A stretch of 10,836 bases of DNA, taken from contig JAGCIP010000213.1 in NCBI GenBank assembly GCA_017648525.1, forward strand, positions 1 to 10,836. Direction: 5' to 3'. The position numbers and the translations under genes are program-made. Positions within the stretch are counted from its first letter, which is position 1. The number at the start of each line of letters is the position of its first letter. The notes beneath the pieces were generated by a model, which was not told the origin of the DNA, ran no database searches, and saw only the letters and a program-made list of their open reading frames with translations. This document shows, piece by piece, positions 5,167-10,836 of the stretch. The stretch comes from Clostridia bacterium. Its GTDB lineage: Bacteria; Bacillota; Clostridia; Christensenellales; Borkfalkiaceae.

Positions 5167-6097
5167 ATTTAAGCACGTGCCCGTAATGTTCAACGAATGT
5201 ATGGACGGGCTTAATCTTAAAGGCGACGGGATATATTTTGATGGAACGTTGGGTGGCGGCGGACATTCACGCGGGATACTTGAAAGAACGTCTCCAAACG
5301 GCAAACTAATTGCAACCGACGTTGATAGTTATGCAATAGGTAGAGCGACGGAAAGACTCAAAGAGTTTGACGGCAGATACACTATTGTTAAAGATAACTT
5401 CAAAAATTTTCTTAAAATAAAAGAAGAACTTGGAATAGATGGGTTTGACGGAATATTGTTGGATTTAGGAGTTTCAAGTTTTCAGTTAGACGATAGGGCG
5501 CGCGGGTTTTCGTACATGGCGGAAAACGAACTTCTCGATATGAGAATGAGTAAGGACAATCCCTTGAGTGCGGAAAGAGTTGTAAACGAATATTCGCAAG
5601 AGCAATTAAAACGCATTTTGATTGAATACGGTGAAGAAAGGTTTGCAAGTACGATAGCATCTAACATTATTAGAGAAAGAGAAAAATTGCCTATAAAAAC
5701 GACGGGCGAATTGATAAAAATAATAGAAAAGAGCATACCGAAAAAACTTCAAAAGGACGGGCATCCGGCAAAGCGAACCTTTCAGGCGATAAGGATAGAA
5801 GTCAACGGGGAGTTAGATGGTTTATACCAAACGGTAATCGATATGACAAGGTCGCTAAAACCTGGTGGACGAATAGCAATATTAACCTTTCACTCGTTAG
5901 AAGATAGAATAGTCAAACAAGCTTTTAAGGAATTAGAAACCGATTGTGTATGTGACAAAAGATTGCCCGTATGTGTATGTGGTAAGAAAAAAGAGATAAA
6001 TCTCATAACCAAGCACCCGACGGTGGCAAGCGAAGAAGAATTAAAAATTAACGGCAGAGCAAAGAGCGCAAAATTGCGTGTAGCCGAAAAAATATGA
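5159..6097 (+). CDS. rsmH: 16S rRNA (cytosine-1402-N4)-methyltransferase
   Basis: The 312-residue SAM-dependent enzyme methylates N4 of C1402 in the 30S decoding centre. Visible motifs are the SAM-binding DGTLGGGGHSRGIL at 28-41, ATDVD at 52-56, LLDLGVSSFQLDDRARGFS (the RsmH signature) at ~100-118, KRTFQAIRIEVNGEL, and LTFHSLEDRIVKQ near the C-terminal third. The C-terminal cysteine cluster CVCDKRLPVCVCGKK is usual for Firmicute RsmH. The ATG lies inside the end of mraZ (ATGTCTGA overlap), and GGAG at ~5142 gives a weak site at 13 nt, so initiation probably depends on coupling to mraZ. Next comes ftsL, 16 bases after the stop. Confidence 0.96.
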   Translation: MSEFKHVPVMFNECMDGLNLKGDGIYFDGTLGGGGHSRGILERTSPNGKLIATDVDSYAIGRATERLKEFDGRYTIVKDNFKNFLKIKEELGIDGFDGILLDLGVSSFQLDDRARGFSYMAENELLDMRMSKDNPLSAERVVNEYSQEQLKRILIEYGEERFASTIASNIIREREKLPIKTTGELIKIIEKSIPKKLQKDGHPAKRTFQAIRIEVNGELDGLYQTVIDMTRSLKPGGRIAILTFHSLEDRIVKQAFKELETDCVCDKRLPVCVCGKKKEINLITKHPTVASEEELKINGRAKSAKLRVAEKI

Positions 6098-6113
6098 AAA
6101 TAGGAGAAAAGTT

Positions 6114-6716
6114 ATGGTAACGACTAGACGTTCAACCACGGAAACGACGGCAAGCGCTTTCGGCGCTGGTGTGGGGGTATTAGAAAGACCCGCAAGTTAC
6201 GAAGAATTCGTGTCCCCGTCACAAAAAGGTCAATGCAGTAGTGCGGACGAAAAGTTAAGAAGAGAAAATCTTGACAGATTGCTCAATTACGATAGATACG
6301 CAGAAGCGGAACGTACGGTTGTTGAAGACGTGGCGACGGCTGTTGAAGAAACGGTTGCTTTCGTTGACGAAGATATTAGACCTACGTCTACTACCATGCA
6401 ATTTGGCGACGATATAGACCAAATTCGCCAAGAAATGAATCAACAAAAAGAAAGCGAAAAAGTTAAGCGTGGTTTGAACGGTAGTGGAAGATTAGCCATA
6501 ACCTTGTATTCGCTTGTTATAACGGTTATTTTGGCGTTAATCGTGTTGAACACGGGTGTTTTAGCAAAACTTTCAAATATAAACCAAGCAAAAGCGAGTG
6601 AACTTGAGGCAACTATTAGTAGATATAGTGCAATTCAAGAAGAAATCGCATCTATATCTGACAGCGAATACGTTATGAACGTAGCGCAAGAAAGATACGG
6701 AATGATAAAAGGATAA
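6114..6716 (+). CDS. ftsL: FtsL/DivIC-like cell division protein with long cytoplasmic N-terminus
   Basis: The 200-residue product is a bitopic membrane protein. A ~125-residue charged cytoplasmic region comes first, then one hydrophobic helix at ~127-150, then a short extracytoplasmic coiled-coil part (LEATISRYSAIQEEIASI). It ends with YVMNVAQERYGMIKG, which matches the 'E-x-A-R-E-x-y-G-M-v' end of FtsL/DivIC septum proteins. Position after mraZ and rsmH is the normal place of ftsL. FtsL usually has ~100-130 residues with a short N-terminus, so the long N-terminal region (rich in Thr, Glu and Asp, probably disordered) is unusual. GGAG at 6103-6106, 7 nt before the ATG, fixes the start. The operon stops here at a terminator instead of going on to a penicillin-binding protein and mur genes. 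The name rests on topology, the C-terminal motif and synteny. Confidence 0.8.
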   Translation: MVTTRRSTTETTASAFGAGVGVLERPASYEEFVSPSQKGQCSSADEKLRRENLDRLLNYDRYAEAERTVVEDVATAVEETVAFVDEDIRPTSTTMQFGDDIDQIRQEMNQQKESEKVKRGLNGSGRLAITLYSLVITVILALIVLNTGVLAKLSNINQAKASELEATISRYSAIQEEIASISDSEYVMNVAQERYGMIKG

Positions 6717-6736
6717 TAAATGTTCAAAATAAAAGT

Positions 6737-6773
6737 AAAAAGGGCGTTCAAAAAAAGAGAGCGCTTTTTTTAT
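6737..6773 (+). terminator. Intrinsic terminator of the mraZ operon
   Basis: GCGTTC (6744-6749) pairs with GAGCGC (6759-6764), including one G-U pair. The stem is extended by G-U and A-T pairs between AAAAAGG (6737-6743) and the T run, and U residues follow to 6773. It lies 21 bases after the ftsL stop. Confidence 0.82.
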
Positions 6774-6779
6774 TTATTA

Positions 6780-6808
6780 TTGACAATAAAATTAATATGA
6801 TATATAAT
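6780..6808 (+). promoter_or_regulatory. Consensus sigma-A promoter of the rhamnosidase gene
   Basis: TTGACA (6780-6785), 17 bp and TATAAT (6803-6808) match the consensus fully. No clear operator palindrome is seen beside it. It makes the gene an independent unit and excludes the in-frame ATG at 6797, which falls between the two hexamers. Confidence 0.9.
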
Positions 6809-6838
6809 TTACTTACGCATAAAAAAAGGAGAACTAAC

Positions 6839-9103
6839 GTGAGCGATAAACTAGAAATATTATCAGGGAAATTTATTAGCGGAAATACAGAATACTGCAC
6901 GGTGGAAAAATTTGTAAATGCACCGTATATAAGAAAAAGTTTTAATTTGGCGAAATTCAAACAAGCGAAATTATACGTTACGGGCTTGGGTTTTTATCGT
7001 CTGTTCGTTAATGGGGAAGAAAAAACAAAGGGGTTATTGTGTCCTTACGTTTCAAATCCAGACGACGTGATTTTTTATGATTGTTACGATTTGAGTGTCA
7101 ATTTAAAAGAAGGAAAAAACTGCTTTGGTTTTATACTTGGTAACGGTATGCAAAACGCAATGGGTGGTGACACATGGGATATGGACAAGGCAACTTTTAG
7201 AAGTGCGCCAAAGTTAGCCCTTTCGTTAGAAATAGATGGAAAAATCGTAATGGAGGCGGATGAAACCTTCAAATGGAAAGAATCGCCCATCACGTTTGAC
7301 GATTTGCGTTTTGGAGAACATTATGATGCTCGTTTAGAAATAGATGGGTGGGCAGACGTTGATTTTGACGACGCAAGTTGGAAAAACTGTGTTTATGCGG
7401 TAACGGATAAAGGCGAAAAAAGAATAAGTAAAATTCCACCGATAGAAAAATATAGAGAAATAACGCCTAAAAAGATATTCAAGAGTGAAAACGGATATAT
7501 ATACGATTTTGGCTATAATAGTGCGGGTTTGTGCAAGATAAAAATTTGCGGTGACAAAGGTCAAAAAATCACTTTGCAATACGGCGAAGTGATAAATGAC
7601 GGCAAAATCAATATGGCAAATATGTATAACCCTAGTACAAACAAGAAGTTTGCGCATATTGACGAATATATATGTAAAGGTCAAGGTTGCGAAGAACATT
7701 TAGCAAGTTTCACTTATCACTCGTTTCAATACGTGTACGTTCAAGGAATAACCGAAGAACAAGCAACAGAAGAATTATTGACTTTTTACTTATACAGCAC
7801 TAAATTTGATGCGCTTACAGAGTTTGAGTGTTCGGACGATACGATTAACAAATTGCAACAAATGTGTAAGAACGCAACGCTTTCTAACTTTTACCATTTC
7901 CCAACCGACTGTCCGCATAGAGAGAAGAACGGATGGACGGGCGACGTGGGTATTTCGGTGGAACAAATGCTTTTAAATCACGATTGTGCGGACAATCTTA
8001 GACAATGGATGCACAACGTTAGAAAAGCGCAAAGAGAAGACGGAGCGTTCCCAGGAATAGTCCCAACAACGGGCTGGGGCTTTGCGTGGGGTAATGGACC
8101 TGCGTGGGACTGTGTAATATCGTTAGTGCCGTATTACGTTTATAAATACACAGGCGACAAAGTAATTTTAGAAGAAAACGCCGACAGTTTGTATAAATAC
8201 TTGCAATATATGAGTGCAAAGAGAACGGACGGATATTTGTGTTACGGGCTTGGGGACTGGTGTGAAATAATGGCAAGCCCTTCACCGACGACACCGTTAT
8301 ACTTTACCGACACGTTAATCGGGTATAATATAAGCAAAAAAGCCGAAGAAATATATAAAGTGTTAGGGCGTGAAAGAGAGTTGAAATATGCAGAGCAGTT
8401 AAGCGCTGAATTGTATACGGCAATAGAAAAGCAATTTTTAAGTCCTAAGAGATTATGTCTATTTGAAACGCAAACGTCATACGCAATGCTCGTGGGATAT
8501 GGAATATTAAAAGGCGAAGACGCAGAGCGTGCAGTAAAACGTTTGGTAGAACTAATAGCCTTAAACAGAAACAAATTGCGCACGGGAATACTTGGCGCGA
8601 GACTAATCTTCCACGTATTAAGTGATTATGGCTACGGCGACTTAGCGCATTATATGATAGCAGACGATAAGTATCCGAGTTATGGTGAATGGGTAAAGAA
8701 AGGTCAAACGAGTTTATGGGAGAGGTTTCACGAGACTGAAGACTGTGAAGATATAAAGACCAAAAACGGATATCCCGTAACGTCGCTCAATCACCACATG
8801 TATAGTGACATAACGCAATGGTTTACAAAGTATATAACGGGTATACGTGTTAACCCAGCGGTTAGCGACTATAAGCATATAGTAGTAAAGCCGAGTGCTT
8901 ATAAGGAAATAACCTACGCAAAAGGCTCTTATTCAAGGAACGGTAGCAAAGTTAGCGTGGAGTGGGTTAGAGAAGGCGACGAAATAACCTTAAAAGTGGC
9001 AAACGTTGGCGATTTCAGGGTGGAAATAGACGTTAGCGAATATACGATTATAGAAAAGATAGAAAAAGACGGTTTGGTTGAATATAAGTTAGGCGCAAAC
9101 TAA
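6839..9103 (+). CDS. Alpha-L-rhamnosidase, glycoside hydrolase family 78
   Basis: This 754-residue enzyme should release terminal alpha-L-rhamnose from plant glycosides or polysaccharides by the inverting GH78 mechanism. An N-terminal beta-sandwich region (~20-190, including ITGLGFYR-like YVTGLGFYRLFVNG) is followed by a further beta domain. An (alpha/alpha)6 barrel at ~320-650 and a C-terminal beta domain (HIVVKPSAYKEITYAKGSY) complete the family layout. Catalytic-site residues are conserved: Asp357, Glu362 and Asp369 in TDCPHREKNGWTGD, and Glu628 in SLWERF. There is no signal peptide, so the enzyme is intracellular and would act on imported oligosaccharides or glycosides, yet no transporter gene is in the window. 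GTG 6839 is the start: AAGGAG lies at 6826-6831, 7 nt upstream, and an upstream in-frame ATG is within the promoter. Promoter and terminator flank it closely, so it is monocistronic. Confidence 0.93.
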   Translation: MSDKLEILSGKFISGNTEYCTVEKFVNAPYIRKSFNLAKFKQAKLYVTGLGFYRLFVNGEEKTKGLLCPYVSNPDDVIFYDCYDLSVNLKEGKNCFGFILGNGMQNAMGGDTWDMDKATFRSAPKLALSLEIDGKIVMEADETFKWKESPITFDDLRFGEHYDARLEIDGWADVDFDDASWKNCVYAVTDKGEKRISKIPPIEKYREITPKKIFKSENGYIYDFGYNSAGLCKIKICGDKGQKITLQYGEVINDGKINMANMYNPSTNKKFAHIDEYICKGQGCEEHLASFTYHSFQYVYVQGITEEQATEELLTFYLYSTKFDALTEFECSDDTINKLQQMCKNATLSNFYHFPTDCPHREKNGWTGDVGISVEQMLLNHDCADNLRQWMHNVRKAQREDGAFPGIVPTTGWGFAWGNGPAWDCVISLVPYYVYKYTGDKVILEENADSLYKYLQYMSAKRTDGYLCYGLGDWCEIMASPSPTTPLYFTDTLIGYNISKKAEEIYKVLGRERELKYAEQLSAELYTAIEKQFLSPKRLCLFETQTSYAMLVGYGILKGEDAERAVKRLVELIALNRNKLRTGILGARLIFHVLSDYGYGDLAHYMIADDKYPSYGEWVKKGQTSLWERFHETEDCEDIKTKNGYPVTSLNHHMYSDITQWFTKYITGIRVNPAVSDYKHIVVKPSAYKEITYAKGSYSRNGSKVSVEWVREGDEITLKVANVGDFRVEIDVSEYTIIEKIEKDGLVEYKLGAN

Positions 9104-9132
9104 AAGAAAGTATAAGAAAAAAGTGACAAATA

Positions 9133-9172
9133 TAGCGCGGTTTTCAAATAAAAGAGAAAACCGCGCTAATTA
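9133..9172 (+). terminator. Intrinsic terminator of the rhamnosidase gene
   Basis: A perfect 13-bp stem TAGCGCGGTTTTC / GAAAACCGCGCTA (9133-9145 and 9156-9168) with a 10-base loop is followed by a T-rich but interrupted tail. It begins ~30 bases after the stop codon. Confidence 0.82.
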
Positions 9173-9296
9173 TTTTAAAAAATAAAAAACAATAGAAAAA
9201 CCAAAAGAAACCAGTAAATAAAACAAAAAAACGCAAAAAAACAAAATATAGTTAAACAACAAGCAAAAATAAGACATTTAATTGTGATAATACTTG

Positions 9297-9305
9297 TGCT
9301 ATAAT
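9297..9305 (+). promoter_or_regulatory. Extended -10 promoter (P1) upstream of the small-protein gene
   Basis: TGCTATAAT (9297-9305) is an extended -10 element with a consensus hexamer. The -35 region ~17 bp upstream (TTTAAT) is poor, as is common for extended -10 promoters. A start near 9312 would give a ~215-nt leader before the 49-codon gene. Confidence 0.6.
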
Positions 9306-9334
9306 AATTTTACTGTAGAATACCATAGAGTATT

Positions 9335-9363
9335 TTGGCGTATTGTACTTGTTTTTGTATAAA
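9335..9363 (+). promoter_or_regulatory. Possible second promoter (P2) upstream of the small-protein gene
   Basis: TTGGCG (9335-9340) and TATAAA (9358-9363) are spaced by exactly 17 bp, matching the consensus at four and five of six positions. It would start transcription near 9370, within the P1 leader. Which of P1 and P2 is used cannot be told from sequence. Confidence 0.45.
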
Positions 9364-9528
9364 AAACGTTGTGAAAGGCAGTAAAAAATAGTTGTTAATA
9401 TGCCTAACTGTAGGGTTGTAAGAGGGTAAAACCGCACGTATATATAATAATGTATATATATGCGCATCAAAAGTGGTATTTAGCGGAAAAATTCGCTTTA
9501 ATATTTTGAACATTTAAGGAGGTAATGT

Positions 9529-9678
9529 ATGAAAAACATACATGGCAGGGGAATCTATGAATCCCCAACGGTGACATTATTTGCTACAAGCGAAGACGTG
9601 TTACAAGTGAGTCGTTTTAGTGACGGCGATATCGGTGGATGGGACATATTTGAGCCCTCGACTGATGTGTGGTTTTAA
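9529..9678 (+). CDS. 49-residue acidic small protein of unknown function, coupled to the exported protein gene
   Basis: The start ATG follows a perfect AAGGAGG (9516-9522) at 6 nt, one of the strongest ribosome binding sites here. The product starts MKNIHGRGIYESPTVTLFAT, continues with SEDVLQVSRFSDGDIGGW, and ends in an aromatic, acidic tail finishing VWF. It has eight acidic and about four basic or His residues, no Cys, no signal peptide and no membrane segment. I do not know its function. The pattern Y-E-S-P, hydrophobic stretch, E-D-V resembles short 'MKK-YESP...EDV' hypothetical proteins I recall from gut Clostridia, which is memory and not a search result. Its stop codon TAA overlaps the AAGGAGG of the next gene, so the two are translationally coupled. 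A regulator, a chaperone-like partner or a peptide precursor are all open; no modification enzyme is present in the window. Confidence 0.75.
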   Translation: MKNIHGRGIYESPTVTLFATSEDVLQVSRFSDGDIGGWDIFEPSTDVWF

Positions 9679-9691
9679 GGAGGAATGAAAA

Positions 9692-10836
9692 ATGGCAAAA
9701 ATTAGAAAAAATTTGTTATTGTTAGTTTTATCCTTTGCAATGGTGCTTTCGTGCTTTGTTGGTGTAATGCCGTTTATGAACAAAGTGGCAAAAGCAGATG
9801 GCGAACCTGCAACTTACACTTATCAAATGATAGGTGGCGCACAAGTAAGAAAGGTAGATGACGATTCTGCGGGATTGAGATTCGTTTCTTATATTGACGC
9901 AAGAGGTTATGATGAAAATGCAGGTCTTACTTATGGTATGTTAATTGCTCCGCTTGATTATATTCAAGACGTAAATAAGGGTAAGTTAACACCTGCAAAC
10001 GTGTTCGGTAATGATGCAAAATATTGCGTAACCGACGGATGCACTACGTGTGGCAAGGCGCATATTATTAACCTTACCTCTGACAAACTTGTAGACGTTA
10101 CTGCGGAAGTAACTAAAGCAGAACTTGCAGAAGACGGTCAATCATACGTTGGTTTCAAGGGTGTTATCACTCGTATTAAAGAAGATAACTATTTGCGTAA
10201 ATTCGTTGGTCTTGCTTACGTTTATGATGAAAACAATGCGGAAAACCCCTATACCTTTGTTGAATACAATGAAAGCAACGCACGTTCAGTAGCATACGTT
10301 GCAAAAAAATCACTTGATAAAGGTGTAGAAGATACGCCAAAAGGTCGTCTTGCAGAATACGTTGCAAAATCATACGAAACGTATACTTTTGACGCAACTG
10401 CAAGCGTTGCACTTAACGAAAATATCGTTGCAGAGGGTACTTTCATTAAAGACAGTCAACCAATAAAGGCTGGTGAAGTAACTGCTACCATTAAATCGGG
10501 CCTTAAAGCATATCAATATGCAAATAATAAAGTCCTTTCAGGTAAAGCGGTTGGTGAATTAGTTACCGTAACCGTATCAACAACTTCACCCGACGGAGCG
10601 TATACTTATACCAAAGACGTAGAAAACGTTGAAGTTAAAAAAGGTGATTACGAACTTTTACCGGACGTTTCAGTTGGTTTAAACCGCACGAGTTCTGAAA
10701 TAAACGTTGGCGTTGCTGGTAACTACACTATGTCTGTTGACGGCGTTAACGTTGAATCAACGACAAGTAATGGTGTTGTAACCTTTAACAATAGCGTATT
10801 ATCAGTAACTTCTGGCTATGGCTATAAGACTGCTAC
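9692..10836 (+). CDS. Sec-exported surface protein, 3' end beyond the window
   Basis: The frame stays open for 381 codons to the window edge, so the C-terminus is missing. ATG 9692 follows AAGGAGG (9677-9683) at 8 nt; the nearer ATG at 9685 is out of frame and stops after six codons. Residues 1-35 form a Sec signal peptide: basic MAKIRKN, hydrophobic core, and a likely signal peptidase I site after VAKA (residue 35). Residues ~43-210 form an apparent domain with QVRKVDDDSAGLRFVSYID, YGMLIAPLDYI, YVGFKGVITRI, YLRKFVGLAYVYD and NARSVAYVA. I recognise its pattern from large secreted proteins of gut Firmicutes but know no function for it. Three cysteines, C112, C117 and C120, form a CX4CX2C cluster. 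From ~230 on, Thr/Val/Asn-rich beta sequence looks like Ig-like surface modules. It is probably a cell-surface or adhesin-type protein; catalytic activity is not indicated. Confidence 0.85.
   Translation, partial: MAKIRKNLLLLVLSFAMVLSCFVGVMPFMNKVAKADGEPATYTYQMIGGAQVRKVDDDSAGLRFVSYIDARGYDENAGLTYGMLIAPLDYIQDVNKGKLTPANVFGNDAKYCVTDGCTTCGKAHIINLTSDKLVDVTAEVTKAELAEDGQSYVGFKGVITRIKEDNYLRKFVGLAYVYDENNAENPYTFVEYNESNARSVAYVAKKSLDKGVEDTPKGRLAEYVAKSYETYTFDATASVALNENIVAEGTFIKDSQPIKAGEVTATIKSGLKAYQYANNKVLSGKAVGELVTVTVSTTSPDGAYTYTKDVENVEVKKGDYELLPDVSVGLNRTSSEINVGVAGNYTMSVDGVNVESTTSNGVVTFNNSVLSVTSGYGYKTA

Larger units (their letters stand above)
9169..9515 (+). promoter_or_regulatory. AT-rich intergenic region with a hairpin-rich leader
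   Basis: This ~350-base gap between the rhamnosidase terminator and the small-protein gene holds no credible gene. The first ~90 bases are a nearly pure A-rich tract. After the two promoter candidates come possible RNA stems: AGGCA (9376-9380) with TGCCT (9401-9405), GGTT (9414-9417) with AACC (9430-9433), a 13-bp stem with one mismatch GCACGTATATATA / TATATATATGCGC (9434-9446 and 9453-9465) with a 6-base loop, and AGCGGA / TTCGCT (about 9482-9497). I do not recognise a known riboswitch class. It may be a regulatory or stabilising leader for the genes downstream. Confidence 0.45.

Noticed and set aside
6797..6838. ATG at 6797 as the start of the rhamnosidase
   Set aside because: It lies between the -35 and -10 hexamers; GTG 6839 has AAGGAG at the right distance.
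9172..9275. A-rich tract as a CRISPR-like or tandem repeat
   Set aside because: No regular repeat unit or spacing; it is simple low-complexity A-rich sequence.
9434..9465. AT-rich 13-bp hairpin as a terminator
   Set aside because: It is not followed by a U run, and the strong ribosome binding site downstream needs transcription to pass through it.
9252..9513. Minus-strand open frames in the intergenic leader
   Set aside because: They have no ribosome binding site, biased AT-rich composition, and oppose two promoter candidates; no family features are seen in the translations.
9525..9560. ATG at 9525 as an 11-codon upstream peptide
   Set aside because: It shares the Shine-Dalgarno with ATG 9529, at tight 2-nt spacing, and stops after 11 codons; the 49-codon frame has the better spacing and a coding-like sequence.
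9712..9760. Lipobox (VLSC) making the exported protein a lipoprotein processed by the Lgt in this window
   Set aside because: Leu at -2 is atypical and hydrophobic sequence continues past the Cys; the VAKA site at residue 35 fits signal peptidase I better.

Overview
The window is AT-rich, with purine-rich Shine-Dalgarno sites, near-consensus sigma-A promoters and intrinsic terminators between most transcription units. The gene set (MraZ-RsmH-FtsL, MurI, Lgt, GH78 rhamnosidase, a Sec-exported repeat-type surface protein, and a short acidic peptide gene in front of it) fits a low-GC Firmicute, most likely an uncultured gut-type member of the Clostridia. This placement is inference from gene content and style, since no rRNA or long taxonomic marker is present.

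Layout. (1) 1-1131 looks like the terminal part of an integrated element. A tyrosine integrase gene runs toward the 3' end of a tRNA-Ser(CGA) gene, which lies on the opposite strand at 1132-1222. The body of the element should lie to the left of the window. (2) 1203-1422 holds a tandem duplication of the 5' half of that tRNA plus its upstream flank; the second copy is a tRNA remnant. Divergent promoters at about 1455-1483 (leftward, tRNA) and 1511-1539 (rightward, lgt) follow. (3) 1564-3197 holds lgt and, convergent to it, a PlsC-like acyltransferase; one hairpin serves both as terminator. (4) 3276-3741, leftward, encodes ribosomal protein S20. It carries a long histone-H1-like tail and an apparent one-base frameshift in a nine-A tract close to the start codon. 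(5) 3884-6716, rightward, holds murI and then an mraZ-rsmH-ftsL operon with its own strong promoter; the operon is closed by a terminator, so it is a very short division/cell-wall cluster. (6) 6780-9168 is a self-contained unit: consensus promoter, GTG-started cytoplasmic alpha-L-rhamnosidase, strong terminator. (7) 9170-10836 has a long AT-rich leader with promoter signals and hairpins, a 49-residue acidic small protein, and, with its ribosome binding site overlapping the small gene's stop, a Sec-exported protein that runs off the right edge.

Functionally most of the middle is envelope housekeeping: lipoprotein maturation (Lgt), D-glutamate supply for peptidoglycan (MurI), a probable phospholipid acyltransferase, and the start of the division cluster. 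The right part is accessory: sugar scavenging and a surface protein with an unexplained small partner gene. The points I find most worth checking are the S20 frameshift and tail, the small protein/exported protein pair with its leader, and the rearranged tRNA-Ser locus beside the integrase.
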